This document shows, one piece after another, positions 1 through 13,900 of a DNA stretch of 64,000 nucleotides. The stretch is from contig WBMZ01008983.1 of the NCBI GenBank assembly GCA_013400975.1, positions 1 through 64,000 of the forward strand, written 5' to 3'. The notes under the pieces were generated by a model that made no database searches, was not told where the DNA came from, and saw only the letters and a list, made by a program, of their open reading frames with translations. Position 1 is the stretch's first letter; each line of letters opens with the position of its first letter. The position numbers and the translations under genes were made by a program. This DNA comes from Atrichornis clamosus (taxonomy: Eukaryota > Chordata > Aves > Passeriformes > Menuridae).

Positions 1-980
1 TGTCCATGAGGCTTGTGATCAAGCAGTTGAGAGAAATCACAGCCAAACTGGTAAACTACTTGAAGATATGAAACTAAATTTATTATACTAAAACTAACAG
101 AAAAAGATAAGGGGAAAAGAAGCGAAGTAATATGAACTTTTGGAAAACACCTTCCCCCTGCCCCACACACACTTCCCCCTCCCAGCTTTACCTCCTACCC
201 AAACAGCACAGGGAGACAGAAAATTAAGGGTGAGGGTGTTTTAAGTCAATTCGTCATTTTTCAAGGATTGAAGTCTTCCCCTGCTGGATGGTGGGATCCC
301 CTCTGGAAGGCAGTTCTTCAGGAACTACTCTCTTTGGAAAGTCCATCTCACAAGCAGCCTTCTGCTAACTGCTGCAATACAGTCCATCCCACAGGCAACA
401 GCGGCCCTCAAACTGCTGCAGCGTGGGTCACTCCTCCACAGGCTGCAGTCCTTTTAAGCATCCACCTGCTCCAATGTCTGCAAGAGGGTCTCTGCACCCC
501 TGTGATTCCACAGGCTGCAGTCCTTTTCAAGCATCCCCCAGCTCCAGCATATGCAAGTGGGTCTCTGCACCCCTGTACTCCTCCATGGGCTACAAGGTGG
601 GGACATCCCACTTCACCATGGTCTCACCACCAGCTGCAGAGGAATCTTGGCTCCAGTTCCTGCACCTCCCCCACTTTCTTCCAAGCTGACCTTGATGTCT
701 TCTTCCTGTTGTTTTCAGCTCACATCTCCTCACTCACCCCCCACCTCCCTGGCTGGAATTAAAACTGCGCAACCAGGACTGTTTAGAATTCCTTCTTAAA
801 TCTGTTATCACAAAGGTGGTACTACTTTTTATTCGGCTAGCGGCATGTCCATCTTTGCAGCCAGACAGACAGCGGCTCTGCAGGACATGGTGGTAGCAGG
901 ATGGCTTCTAGCAGCTTCTCACAGAAGCCACCCCTGCAGCCCCCCCACTACCAAAACCCAGGTCTTGCTAAACCATGACA
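1..980 (-). mobile_element. Solo ERV LTR, copy 1 (truncated by window edge)
   Basis: This is a long terminal repeat of an avian endogenous-retrovirus family, shared with the copies at 35,228 and 26,528. The transcriptional sense is on the minus strand. Its 5' end is near 980, and the 3' end lies off the left edge, with clear homology starting near base 15-35. The reverse complement of AATAAA sits at 79-84, where a polyadenylation signal is expected. A degraded TATA-like TTTAAG block lies near 794-801. The body shows the repeated 'ccacaggctgcag' and 'ctccagc' blocks typical of this family. No internal retroviral genes flank it, so it is probably a solo LTR. The open frame at 268-762 runs antisense through it and is not a gene. 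The family name was not verified. Confidence 0.72.
436..580. repeat. 72-bp tandem duplication inside LTR copy 1
   Basis: Two adjacent units, 436-507 and 508-580, both begin with 'ccacaggctgcagtcctttt' and both contain 'gggtctctgcacccctgt'. They are about 72-73 bp each with scattered substitutions. The duplicated block lies in the U3 part of the LTR, where such repeats are common in retroviral LTRs. It helps explain why this copy is longer than the 735-bp copy at 35,228. Confidence 0.8.
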
Positions 981-2226
981 GATGAAAATGCACAACTGGG
1001 CAGACAAGGGTCACTTGCAACTATGTCTTTCATGAGTCTTAAAATTTCAGATCAGCCTCACTTATGTGATAAAACAAAAACTTCAATGGTCTCATCAGAA
1101 AAAGGAGTAATGCCATCCCTCTGGTAACTCTCTGCTATATTTGCTGTCCAAGTAAATGCATTAACAATGTCCCCATCTGAGAACTAACCCCTGTGGTAAA
1201 ACATACTTCTAGAAATGTATTTGATAACAAATATCTAATGCCTTATTAGAACCAGAGTTTCTTCCTGAAAGGCTCTGGTAACCAATAGGCACTGAAGTGA
1301 GTCTGAAAAGACTTCTGTGCCTGCAGATACATTTGAAATAGTTTTCATAAAAATTCCCAAGTTGGGGAAACTTGCTACTGAAAAGTTCTTGTCATTGAGA
1401 GATAGAGCTCAAAGTGAGTTCAATGCATGAGAAATTTCAAGCATGGTTGGAGGCCAAAATGGCACATTTCTCAACTGGCTATGTGACACTACTCTTCTGA
1501 GGTTCTCCCATTGATGAAACCAAAATTACAGCAGATGCTGATGTGCTCCAAGGACATATTTAGAAGTGAACCTTGGTTCACTTTTGCAGAACTACTTCTG
1601 AGACGGAAGAAGAGGAAGCATGCCTAGGCAAACTGCTTAATTGTTGTCAAAAATCTAAAAGCTAAGAAAATCAGAAATTAATGTAGTTCACTAGAAAATA
1701 TATTTGGAAAAGTAGTATGAATGTCATTCTTTGGAAAAAGCAGCACGTCGAGCTTCCACATAATTCTGCTCTTTACATCTTCACAGTACACACAGTACAG
1801 CATACCCACCAGATTATTTCTCAGTCAGCACAAAAAATTATATATGCTCTGAAAACAATGTTCAAACCTGGGGTCTGGAATGTAAGATAATGGTTGCAGT
1901 GGTTAGGAAACCAACAATTACTTTTTCGGACCTTGTGAAACAGTGAATCTGAGCCAGAGCCAGCCAGAGAAAATGCTGAGAGTGTTTGATGGTTATGTTC
2001 TGACTGGATGTTCTGTGGTTTCTGTAGATTCTGGACAACTTCTACATACTTTTGCTTCCCATGTGTCTTTGCACCTGCACAAAGGCAGAACAAGTCAAAC
2101 CATAGAGCATATTTTCAAAACAGTCGTGCTATGACAGTGGAAGAGAAAGGTCTTATTGAGCTCTATGCAGAAAAACCTAATTTGACTAAAAAATAATGAG
2201 ACAAAGAAATACCTTCTGCCTTTCAT

Positions 2227-2271
2227 AGATATAGATATGGATATAGATATAGATTATATTGATAGATATAT
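2227..2271. repeat. GATA-type microsatellite
   Basis: Imperfect GATATA/GATA units run through this stretch, interrupted by single-base changes. It is short and degenerate. Confidence 0.8.
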
Positions 2272-4873
2272 AAACAGAATGGAAGATCTATAACAAAATA
2301 AGTTTTGATTAGAACATAACATCAGGCAAAATACATTTCCTAGCTATAAGTGAGAAAAAGACAAGTAAAATTACTTTCATAGCAAACAGTCCCGTTTCTT
2401 CAGAGATTATCCTGGTCTCTATGTCTGCTTTTCTTAATTGTGAGAATTGGGATACACCTTCAAAGGTGGGATACAGTGACAACATCACACTGAGAGCTGT
2501 CCTAAGTCAGCTGGAGGCTATTGGAAGGCAGCCTGTCTGGGAAGACCCCACAAATTACACTGAGAGAAAGAGGACACTGATTTAAAATAATACAGTTATT
2601 CTCTAGTCTTACAGATGGAGCTGCACCAGGACTAAACAGTTCCTCTCCCATGCAACTCCCCACTGTTAAACTGTGCTATGTGTAGCCCACAGAAGGGGGT
2701 GCATCTGATGCTGTAATTTGTAATAGATCCTATAAAAAAAACATGAAAAGAAGCCTTCTCCTACTGAAGAGTCTTACTGCCACACACATCCTGAGATCTG
2801 ATCTACAAGCGTAGGATTTAAGTCAGCTTTCAGTCCTCATCTATTACTTTTGCCTGAATGCAAGCTACAACTCTTTCAAACATGGTTGTGATTACCAGGT
2901 TTTTTGCTTAAAGACATAATTTTTTCAAAACACAATATTTTTTGTTAAGATAATGCAGAGCATAGACTTTTTGTAAGTTTTGGCATGGTTAACTTTCAAT
3001 GAAATATCTGGGAAAGATATCCTATTCCTAGTCTGTAACAGTTTGTCAAATTAACTGTGTGACTGCCCCTGTGCAAGAGCCTTTTAAAGAAATTTTAAAG
3101 CTAGAGAATTTTTCTAGCTTAGGTAAAGTGAAAGGGGAGCAAATAAAGAAGATTCAAAGTGCCAAGGACCCACATAAGTAAATGACATGGCTCCCTCTGC
3201 TGACTACAAAAAGATAAGTCAGATTTTTAAAAGGTAATTTAAAATAAATGAGAGAAAGAAGAGTTGCAGAACAAAAATATGAACAAAACCCAGCACTGAG
3301 AACAACATAACTATATTAGGAAAATGGTAGTCCATAGTTTGCCAATATTTATTTAATCAGCACTCTCATTAGCTGAATTACTATTGATTCACAGTACACA
3401 CAAGAGCAAGATTTTTAAAGTTGACATAATAATGCAAAGATGAGATGGAAGAGTATTTCTGGCATGGCACAAATGGATCCAGTCTGCAGCCCTTGGCAGT
3501 TCAGTAAAATGACTTTTGATTCAGTGAAATGGACTGTGATGCTACAGCTGTCACCCTTCCCAGAGACATTCACTTTTGGTTGTAACAGTCACTACTTTTC
3601 CAAATTTACACTAGGACATGAGCACTTGAACCTTTTTTTTTTTTGGTGTAAAATGTAAGGTCTTTTTTACCATCAGAGATGAGTGCATCTCTCTCTCGAG
3701 GCAAAGAAAGGTTCAACCTCTGACTGAGGCCGACTGTATTGAAGTGAGAAATCCCTCACTCCAGGGGAGAGGAATAACACAGAGGCGACTGACATGCGGT
3801 AATTCTCCACATAGTCATTCCAGGCAGTGCACAGACCTGTCCACAAGGAATTCAAGTTCAGATGAAGCACAGTGTGGGTGGCACTAAAGGTTTGGGTTCA
3901 TGTCCAAAGCAGTCTAGAAGTGACTGACTGACTAATAAACAGGGGTACAAAGCAACATCAAGAACTACAAGGATGCTTGTACTGTAAGACACGAGCAAAT
4001 GTGATCTTGAGTTGAGAGGCTGAGTTAGCAGAACTGGACACACGGTAAACGAGAGATTGTGGAAAAAAGCCCCCACAACATGACACTGATATTATCATTA
4101 TCCAGATTGGTTATGTATATATTTTGCTTGCATACCAAGAAAATTAAGAGATATGTGTACATCTGTATTATACAGATAATATATAAAAGGTTTAATTTCA
4201 GGATACTAGCTCGTAGCTGTCTTGCAATTGACCTACAAGAACCTAATTGTCTTATTATTTGCTCTTCTCCTTTTCCATAGATCACAGACTCTGTTCCATT
4301 TTCATTTTTCAACAAATAACCATACTGCCTGACATCTTAATGAATAAGCACTGCTAGAGGAACAAAGTTAATGAGATCTATCTTGCTAATTTCCTGTCAT
4401 GGTCTCTGAGAATGCTTTATGTTCCACACATAAATAGATATTCTACTTAGGATTATTGCCTCCTCTCTTTGCCCTCATTGAGTGCTCCATAAGGGAACCA
4501 GTTGAGTGTTCACAAGAACTAATAGTACATCCTGCCTGTGGATTATTTACTTGGGCAAAATGACATAATTTTCTTTGATTTCTTTACTTGATTTTTACCA
4601 AAACAAGTACCAGAGGAGGCTGGTACTAACAAAAAATCCCCACAGACACACACACACAAAATCCCCAACAAAAGCCTCCCCAAAACAAAGAAGGAATCAA
4701 ACCCCAGAACAGAATAAAATATGAGGCATTTCATACTGTCAATGATCTCATTTCTGCTCATGAATTTCATTCTTCCCATCAATTACAGATTAGATTTTTA
4801 GTTAAAGCCAGCAAAGAGAGTATGTTGCCTTTCACTTGGAATGAAAATACAGATTTGTCCGTCTCATAATTAA

Positions 4874-4894
4874 ATATATATATATATATATATA
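4874..4894. repeat. (TA)n microsatellite
   Basis: An uninterrupted run of alternating T and A, about 10 units long, in otherwise unique sequence. Confidence 0.9.
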
Positions 4895-5147
4895 GTGATT
4901 ACACAGCAACCTTTAGGAATGGCTGTCCTGGTGCCATTTTTAACATGATGATTCTTTGCCATGGCTTTGCTCTGAGCAGAATTTTAGTAATTCACTTGTA
5001 TGGGCTTGGGTTTGACATCCAAGGAAAAGGCTTAGTGAATTTAGTTTGCTGGAAGAACAAGACAAAAAGATTTGGACATGTCCTCATTGCTTTTGCATCA
5101 CCAAAGGCTTAGAATAGAAAGCCAAAGGCAGAGCAGCAGAGATACTT

Positions 5148-5237
5148 AAAAAAACAAAAGAAAACCAAACCAAACCAAACCAAAAAAAAACCCAACCAAC
5201 CAACCAACAATCCAACCAAGCAAAAAAAACCCCAACC
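5148..5237. repeat. A/C-rich simple repeat (CCAAA and CCAA units)
   Basis: A run of A, then tandem 'ccaaa' units, then 'ccaa' units, then another A run with C. It is a compound low-complexity tract with no coding potential. Confidence 0.85.
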
Positions 5238-6798
5238 TGAAGAGCTTAAGTCTGTACAGTAAAAACAACTATAGAAGAGACATCCTTATTTCCCTTTACT
5301 TAAATATAAGCGTACATAGGCAACAGCTGATATTTTTACTTTCACATATGAACTCGAAGAGTAAAAAAAAACTATTTCAGAGTTTGCACTTGAAAACATT
5401 AAATCAGTAACAATTTCCAGCTGTTTTGCTATGAAAAGTTAAGTACCATAGCTCTCTTTATGTTCTTTTATTTTTCTATTGGTCCAAACAAAGACCTTTC
5501 TCAGTCACTCACTTGTGCTGTGGGTTCCTCTGCTCTATACATCTCTCTTTCTTTTGAGGAAAGGAGAAGCTTCTGTCATCCTTCTGAATTTGGCCCATAA
5601 CAGATCCTAGTTGGATCTAATAATGAGCCTTTGGCTGGGCCACAGACCCAGGAAATAGCCAGCCTGTTAGAGGAATTGTTTTGAATGAATGCATTAGATC
5701 CACTTTGAATCCTGCAAAACTACCTCCAAACTAAGAACAGGAAATGGCAGTAAAGTTCAGTCACATTTGTTATTCCAGTTGGTGAATGAGTGAACTGCTC
5801 TAGGAAGGCTTTTATACCACTTACTTTATAGAGGTCAGATTTTCAGCCATTAGTTTGATCTCAGGTATGAGTTTTGAGTTTTGTTATGTTCCCATTCCAG
5901 CAGTTTGATAACTTTTCAGAGACCAGTTTGCATAATGGCAACTTGTGGAAATGCAAGAGCACACAAATCAGAACTAAAGACCTTGTGTTTCCCAGCACCA
6001 GAACTGGCAGTGTCAGAAACAGAAGTACAGGCTGACCTTCAACATCACACTCAAGGCCTGCAGAGTAAATCCATCTGGTCATTTATTTGTGTTGCTCTTT
6101 TTTTCTCTGCTGTACTTTGTATTTTGGAATTGTTTTTTTCCAATGGGCTCTCATAAAGAATGATTCATGCAGGTCCATTGAATGAAATCAGCTTGTGAAA
6201 TGCTGGCTAATAGCAACAAAGTGCTATGTCAAACTAAGGCAGCAATTTATCACAGTTCCTGCTTATCTGCAGGAGCATTCAGGTTGTTTGAGACAGAAAA
6301 CCTGGCAGACACTCAGACATTCATCTACCAGTAAAATTCAATTTTCTGTGTGTTATTTGGAACAGACATTTTGAGGGTCAGACATATATCACAGAGCTCA
6401 GGATCATGCACTGGTGATACTAAAAGCTGATTATTTGGTGTCAACTCAGACTCTTCCTTTAGTTCAACCTTCCTCATGTTTTTACAACCATATGTCATGT
6501 CCAAGTAACTCTAAGGCAGAAACATAGACTAGGCAAGTCTGATTTCACTGCCATGGATGTTCAGCTTAGAAGAAAATTATCAGCAGGTTGGCTGATCAAT
6601 GGGCTCCAAACACTACTGCTAAAAGAAAACAATACTCTTTGTGCAATTTTCTTTTCTTATACTGATTTTTTTTTTTTCCTGCTTGGAAAATCTAGCACAG
6701 AAATGATTAATGAAGGATGTCCTGTCAGTGACACCTGCTAATAAAGGAAATCAGCTCTGCTTTCCAGGCACATGCTCTCCCTCAGGAATTTATTGACC

Positions 6799-7072
6799 AA
6801 ATCATAACATGGTTTGGGCTGGAAAGAACCTTAAATGTCATCTAGTTCCAGCCTTCCTGCCATGGGCAGGGATACCTCCCTCTAAAGCAGGTTGCTCAGA
6901 GCTCTATCCAGTCTCCCCTTGAATAGCATCCCTGGGCAACCTGTTCCAGTGCCTCAGCAAACTCGTAGAACCTTCCCTCTTTCCGTTTAAAGTCATTATC
7001 CCTTGTCCTATCACTACAAGCCCTTGTCAAAAGTCCCTCTCCAGCTTTCTTGTAGGTCCTGTTTAAGTACTG
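6799..7072 (-). mobile_element. CR1 LINE 3'-terminal fragment (a)
   Basis: This is the 3' tail of a CR1 retrotransposon, running on the minus strand. It begins with the decayed terminal 'aatcataacatggtttggg' (CR1 ends in ATTCTATGA-type repeats) and continues with the familiar complement of the 3' UTR. Landmarks are 'gggcaacctgttccagtgcc' near 6,933, 'cccttgtcctatcactacaa' and 'ctttcttgtaggtcctg'. It is 5'-truncated, as most CR1 copies are, and has no open frame. It is clearly diverged from consensus. Confidence 0.88.
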
Positions 7073-9194
7073 CATACCACCAAGTTTGAGAAGGATAAAA
7101 CAATGTATTAGATTATTAGGATTTTGGGGGTTTAAAGTGTTTTTCAACTAGCAAATATCATTTGTCTCTTCACACTTGATCATGTCATAGCTCCTTAAAA
7201 GTTAAGCAATCAAGTAGGTAGATTAATTGGTCATAGTATTGGTATGGCTGTTCTGGTGGCAACTGGTAGTTCAGGTGACTTAATTCTTGGACTTAACTCT
7301 GCAGGTCTTACCTGTGTGTGTCACTGAAACTACTGGTAATTGTGAAAGTTTTTAGACTGCACTGTCACTTATTTCACTAATCATTTTCTAAGATAAAGCC
7401 TCAGAAAATTGAAACAGGTGGTGGAATAGTTTTTTTTATTCTGTTAACATAGTATGAAGTGCACAAGTATTTAGTTTATATGCATTTAGTTTCTGCTGGG
7501 AGCAGAATGGAACAGTTTGTGGAAACATCTGATTTTTACAGCTTGAGACCAGGGGAGCCTGAAAGACTCCACAGGGAGCCCATGAGTGAAGTGCACTCCA
7601 GTGAAGCATGGTGGCACAAACCTTTAATAATCAATAACAGCTGAATTTAGACCTATCTGCAGACTGAGGACGTCTTCCAGACCTGGGCCAGAATTCTGTT
7701 ACTACCACTCCATCCGCTGACTCTCTTTTCCCTAATGAACATTGATGCCACTGCGTAGAAAACAAATTGTTTGATGATTTGTCTAAAATGACAGCACTCT
7801 TGAGCCAGAGACTACCAGCAATAAGGGATGCAGCTTTGTTCAGTGAGTTCCCAGCTGCTTTGCTGTTTTGCTGCTCCAAAAGCTCAGTGTGTTCACCAAG
7901 CCCCTTCCTTCACTTGGTGAAAGTGATGTCACTTTTTAGAGGTCATTCTCTTGCTGTGAACAGCAATGACACCTTACAAGTACGGGAGCTGCTGGCAGTT
8001 GCCCATTTTAAGCCTGAGAGTAACATGACAGGTGCTTAACACTGAACTAAAAAAAACAGTGTCCTGATTTCCAGAGCTGACTAGCCTGGCAAGATTTTGT
8101 GGTGTTCTAGGGGTACTCTATGACACAATTCCTGCTGAAACATTATAAAAGCCAAATTTCATAATTGGTCTATTTTTGGCTTTGTGTTGTTGGTTTTTTT
8201 ATTGTTCAATGGATAGAATGTGATTACACCAAGAGAGCACTACTGTTTATTTACCTCCCCTCCTAACTACTGCCATATTTATTAGTGAATGATTAGTAAT
8301 TACCTACACTATGGCTTTTAGGGGAGTAACATGTGGCTTTTACTCTGCCAAAATGGCTCCACTTAGCAAAATGCATGCACCAGGTGGGTGACGTCTTCAG
8401 AGGACCTGTTGATTTACTTGAGAGGCTCTAATTGCCGTGGCACATTAAATATAATCTGAGGTCTCAAACCATGAGTACCATATGTTCTGTGTCAGATCTA
8501 CTTTTTTTAATCACGAAGATCTGCTTATTTTTCACCCTGTCACCTCCTGCGTTTGCCTCACTTATTTTTTGTGCTCTCTCTGAAGACTATGAAGGGCAGT
8601 TTAAAAAAGCAAAGGGAGTTTGAATCCTGCTTTGCCATCATTTTGTGCAGTAGCAGGAAAAAAAATCATCCCAGTTACAGTGGCAATGACACAGCTGAGA
8701 CAACTTGTGCAGTGCAGCAAGGTGTGCAGGCTGCCAGGGTAGCCAGTCTCACTTCTGCCCTGCTCCATCGCTTCTCGGCTGACACAGGGAGGTGCCTTCC
8801 CCTTGCTGCTCAGCTTTCACTGCTGTATGGAGCCAGGCTAAGGAAAATGAGGGAGGCATGCAACAACACTGTATAGGAAACAGTTTCCTTCAGCGCATTC
8901 CCCTGACAGGTCTCTTCTGGCCTAGACAGGGAAATTGTCAACAGCAAACGGAAGGGCCTCATCACTGCTGGACAGCCTACACAGGCTGCTGTGGTCGCAG
9001 GCTCGCCACACTGGTGGAATCGAGGCACTGCTGGTGGTCCAACACTCAGAGCAGGGTCCCTTTGAACTGATTTGTCATGTGTTTAATAGGGGTTTCCTGT
9101 ACTTTAGTTTGTGTCCAATTGCTTCCGTCATTGTATACCACTTCTTTGCTCTTCTCATTAAATGTTTATACACAGAGATAACATCTTCCATGGG
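7073..9194 (-). other. Non-coding stretch, probable intron
   Basis: Mostly unique sequence. A GC-richer part around 8,690-9,070 gives a few short open frames, but none resembles a known protein or has a convincing exon boundary. I see no RNA gene here. Confidence 0.5.
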
Positions 9195-9700
9195 CCTTCT
9201 ACAGGATAAACAGTCCCATCTCTCCTCAGGGCTGGACCTCACTTCAGGCCTGCCTCACCAGAGCTGATCACAGAGGAAAGATCAGCCCTTGAACTACTGG
9301 TCACTCCTCTTAGTGCAGTCCAGAAAGCTATTTGGCATATTTGTCACAAGGGCAGATTACTGGGTCATGATCAGCTTGGTGCCCATCAGGGCCCCAGGTC
9401 CTCCCCTGCCAAGCTGCTTTTCAGCTGAGTGGCCCTCTGCATATACAGGCTGGGTCTGGTCCTCTCAGTTGCAGGATTTTCCATTTCTCTTTGTTCAACT
9501 TTATGAAATTTCTCTTGGCATTTTTCTACAAGCTGTTAAGGGCGCTCTGAACGGTGGTGTACAGAGCTCTCTTGTGAATAGATATGCACATGCTACCTTG
9601 CAAACCTTCCTGCTAGTCTTGCTATTGGGCTTCTTTCAGCCTGTCAAATTCCTCGGTCTCCCTCAGCAGCTGTTCACTAGTTACTCCATTAGTCCCAGCA
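9195..9700 (-). mobile_element. Old CR1 LINE fragment (b), lacking its 3' terminus
   Basis: Diverged CR1 sequence on the minus strand. Landmarks from left to right are 'ataaacagtcccatctctcc', 'gcctgcctcaccagagctga', 'cacaagggcagattactggg', 'agcttggtgcccatcagggc' and 'aagctgcttttcagctgagt'. These correspond to the end of the RT open frame and the 3' UTR, read antisense. The terminal ~250 bp of CR1 is missing on the left. Homology fades to the right beyond about 9,570. The 184-codon plus-strand frame at 9,289-9,843 is antisense to this relic and is not a gene. Confidence 0.78.
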
Positions 9701-10789
9701 TCTCTCATCTTCAGATCTTTCCCATGTCAGAGAGAGAAATCCAAGGTCCAGCATCAGGTCTTCTACCGGGTGCTGTCTCTACAGAGCCATTCTTACCTCC
9801 TAAGCTCCTACTCCTCTCAAGCTCTGTAACTGACTCATGTTAGGCACACAGCAGCTTTACATGTAATAATGTATATTATATCCAATATATGGTTATTTAT
9901 GTTTTAGGAATCAGGCCAAAGACAACAATGCAGTGAGCTCCAAGTCTGTATGCTGGAGATAGCTTCTATTTCCTTATTAGACCTCCATATCCCTCTGTAG
10001 CAGAAAAATTCTAACCAAGGCTCTTTAGTTCTGGTTTACAGAGATGAAACTTTGCCTTTCATTGGCTTGGTGTTACTTACATATCCCTTCTGTCTTGGAG
10101 TGTCCCATCAGGAGTCAGAGGAAGAACATGATGAAGTCCATGAGTTACCCAAACTCAAAAATCTGACAGGCAAGAATAAGCAGGCCAGCATAGCTAAGGA
10201 AAGGCTACTCTCATGCCTTGTCTGATCCCATGGTGTTGGTGAGGCTGGCAAGTTCACATTAGCATTTCATGTGGCCAATTTTTCTTGGTGTCACATTGGT
10301 GACAGAAGGAATGTGAGAAAGTTGGTGCATTGGCAGTGATGGATCTCACTCACCTTTGGGTCCTGTGAGCCTGCCAGGGAATTCTACTCTGTGGTATGAA
10401 AACCATATGAATTTTTCTTGTTAGATCCCAAATAACTTCTCAACACTACTGCATGGTTATGTTTATTTTATTTATATTTGTATTCCACTGCTTCATCCAT
10501 GATGATTGGTTTGGAAAGAAAACTTTTATTTTAATTACTACAATGGTTAATGTCAGTTTATCTTCCCATACAGTTGAACACTTATTTAATAACAAACAGA
10601 ACTAAAACAAATAGAACTAAAGGAGCCTGACACATGTGATATCATTAAAAAAATTAGCACACCAAACAGTGTTGATGCCTGCAGGAAGAAAAGGAATCAA
10701 CCACTTATTCCCTAGAAAGATGAATTCCCCTTAAAAATTACCTAAGTTAAAAAATGTAATTTGTGGGAAAGAGCAGGGAGTGTACACAT

Positions 10790-10905
10790 GTATACGCTGA
10801 TGCTTCCACATCCATATCCCCAAAACTGCACATATACACATACGCACACATATTTATAGATATATATATGTACGTGTACATATGCACACATGCACATACA
10901 CTCGT
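10790..10905. repeat. CA/TA-rich degenerate microsatellite
   Basis: A mixture of 'cacata', 'tatata' and 'gcacaca' units, degenerate throughout. It accounts for the odd short frame rich in Tyr, Ile and His in this region. Confidence 0.75.
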
Positions 10906-13900
10906 GGTTGGACAAGTAATTTATTCATTTATCTGGGAGAGAATTATTACCATTTTTAATTATATTAATTACATCTATCTTTAAAACAGGAAAACTTAAA
11001 ACACAGAACAGAAACTACTATAAGAGTTCTAACTTACTTGGTTAAACCTTGGAAATCACTGCCTATTTAGCATAAAATACATGAAAAATCAACTTTGATC
11101 ATTTTTTATTTAAATGTACACCACTACCAGGTTCTTAGAGCTGATTTGGCTTGCTTTGCCCTTGAAATAGTCTCCATAATTTTTTAAAATGTCTTTTATT
11201 AAAAATTTCTTCTGATATATAGGAAAAAAAGTCTAAATACTGACCAGCTGTCTATACTGGGTGCCCCAGTGTTATCCCCTTTCTAAAGCCCATAGAGCAT
11301 GTTATACCATAGCAATCACATTCATATTTCATACGCCATGTCTCCTGTTTTGCTGGTCTTGCAGGTAGCTCCTGCTCTCTTGCTCCTGTTCTTCTGAAGA
11401 GATGATGCACAGCCAACCCTTGGTGTCCTCTCTTTAGAGGGCACAGGTGAGACGTAGCCCTTCAAGAGGCACAGAGGGAGGTGGGAAAGCTCCTTTTTGT
11501 AACAGCACTGCTCTTGGGGAAGCAAAAGGAACACCGAATGGCTGAAGGCCAGGTCTGAGACCTCCCACCCACAAAATGAGAAACCTCAAGAACATGCAGA
11601 AAAGGTAAAAAGAAGTGTCTGTTTGTGAGAGGGCTCCAAAATGTGTAATTTATTCAACCCAAAATACAAAGGTGATAAAAGATCCTTTTAGTCTGTTGTT
11701 AATAGAGACTTGGAAATAGTGGCTTCCCACCTACAAAGAGTACCATTCTCTGCATCCTCTCCACAGACCAGGAATTTGTGATTGCTGAGGACAATGTTTA
11801 CCCATTAAGTTTCTACACATCTTGAGTTGTTGTCTGTAGGTCACTGCAGAGTTACACGTTAACTGTTGTCCTCCTCTTTCCCTGCCTTGTTCTTAATTAA
11901 TCCATTCATCAGGAAAATCAAATAACGTATCTGGTCTAAGTTTTACCGCTTAGAGTTTTGAGTTCCAGGAGAGAACTCATAAGTTTCGTAAGTCCTCAAC
12001 TCCTCTCAAATCTGACAGAGATCATAAATTTCACTATTATGGGTTAGTAAAAAACCTGCCACCCTTTGATAGACCCTGGGACTCCATTCTTCATAAAACC
12101 TAAGGGAGATTATGTTAAGATTTGTTTCATATTACATTTATCTCTAATCTATATTCACACAAAGCAGAACTTCCTTACAAAATCTCTTATTACAGAGACA
12201 ATCAATGAAAGCTTTTAAGTCTTTAACCACTGAAGAGAAGTTTGGTATCATAGGATACTTCACACTCTGAAGCAGCACTGAGTTTCAGTAAGCTGAAATG
12301 ATCTCTCTATAAAGGCACTATAAAGTGCCTTGAAGACTAACACAGTAGCATCTCTAAAGGTAAGTAAAAGAAAAAAATAATATAGGTAAGAAAAACAAAA
12401 CCTGGTTGAAGGACGAGGGTTGATTAAAACCCACAACAAAACAAAAAAAACCAAACAATAATCTCTTTTCTCCCTCTCCTCCTTCCCACTTTTCCCAATC
12501 CCAGAACCATATGGAATGCTGGCATTATTAGGAACATACATAATTAATAAGAAAGAGAATTAACAACCAAAACATGATTCTGTCTGTTTGTAGCCCTGAG
12601 CAAATTACTGACGAAGCTGGAATTCTTGATCACTGGATTCAAGAGGAAGTTGCCCTTCTCTCTCTATGGGAGGGGTAATATGATACTTTTATGTAGTGAT
12701 GCCACATTCCAGACATTATTCGTACTGACTCCACCAGGCACTGGTACAGGAGAAATGGTCCATGGTATGAGAGGCCAGGTGATGGTTGAATAGCTCTGCT
12801 GCAGAAGCAAGAGTACCTGTTGGGAGATACTCAGCAGAAGGCCACCCTGCCATCTGGAGGAAGGAAACTCCATGTTCTTCCGAGAAGAATAAGCAACCAA
12901 AACAAGTACACTTTGCACTTCTTTGCAGCTGGTTCAGTTCCTGTGTTATGAAGGGCTTTTCCCATTACAGGACTTTTGGCCAGGTCAAACACAAATCCTT
13001 TAGAGTTTAACTTTGCATCTCACTCCTTTGCCTCATACATTGTGCCATACCAGAAAAGGAAACCTAAGGATTTGTGTGAAAAAAACAGTTTAAAAGAAAA
13101 CACTTCAACAGATAAGTTTTGCATTCACAAAAAGGTAACTGAGAAAAAGTTCTGCTTAATCTTCAGAGTGAGCTACAGTGAGTAGACTCAAGACATCTTC
13201 ATGTTAATTTTTCAAAAACAGTGCTACCCAGACACAAGAACACCGCATGGCAACTGTTAGTAGTAGAATTCAAGAGCACTGCATTGGCTACACCTCCATC
13301 TCAAACAGTGCCAGAGTCCAGGCACTTTGGAGGAGTTCAAGAAACCCTTCCAAATGCAACTGAAGTTGTAATTCCAGGCAGTTGTCAGCTACGTGAGCCA
13401 CGCACTATCTTCGAAAGATGTTACATTTTTTGTCTTCTTTAAAATGAGGCAAGCTCAGCAGCAGCTGTGGCAACCAATTCCAGAGGTTAGTTACATCCCG
13501 CGGAAGTGCCACCAGGTCAGAAATTATCTGTGTGCGCATTCCAATCCCCAAAGAATTAACCTGATTGCAAAGAACACCAAAGGAGGTAGGAAAACTTAGG
13601 TCCATTTCCTTGAAAGCAAAGGATAAAAGCTGCTTGCATGGTTCTACAGATGCAGAAAAGCCTCCACCATAGCTACACGAAATGTTCACAGACAAAAGCA
13701 CTTTTTCTCAGCAAGAATGTGATCAGTAACATTTAAGCCCTGATTTAAGCAAGCAGGCAAATAAATCTGAATGTACTACAAGATTGAGCTAGAAAAGGTT
13801 TGCTGTTATTCTTTAGTGTCTGCTACCCCTCTATTTCAAATGTTTCAGTCACTGGATACTCCATGAAAATTTCTTCTGATGCTGTCTCAGGAGATGTAAA

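Larger units (their letters stand above)
981..6798 (-). other. Non-coding stretch, probable MOB3B intron
   Basis: No gene, RNA gene or recognisable transposon was identified here. Open frames are short and lack splice or codon support. It holds simple repeats (GATA-like at 2,227, TA-rich at 4,874, A/C-rich at 5,148) and a short perfect inverted repeat (aagctag at 3,098 and ctagctt at 3,114). Assignment to MOB3B intron is an inference, because the final MOB3B exon was not found and this could instead be downstream of the gene. Confidence 0.5.

Noticed and set aside
268..762. 164-codon open frame on plus strand
   Set aside because: It runs antisense through the GC-rich body of an LTR and its apparent repeats come from the LTR's tandem units. 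No protein similarity is recognised.
9289..9843. 184-codon open frame on plus strand, the longest in the window
   Set aside because: Much of it is antisense to an old CR1 fragment. The translated product resembles no known protein.
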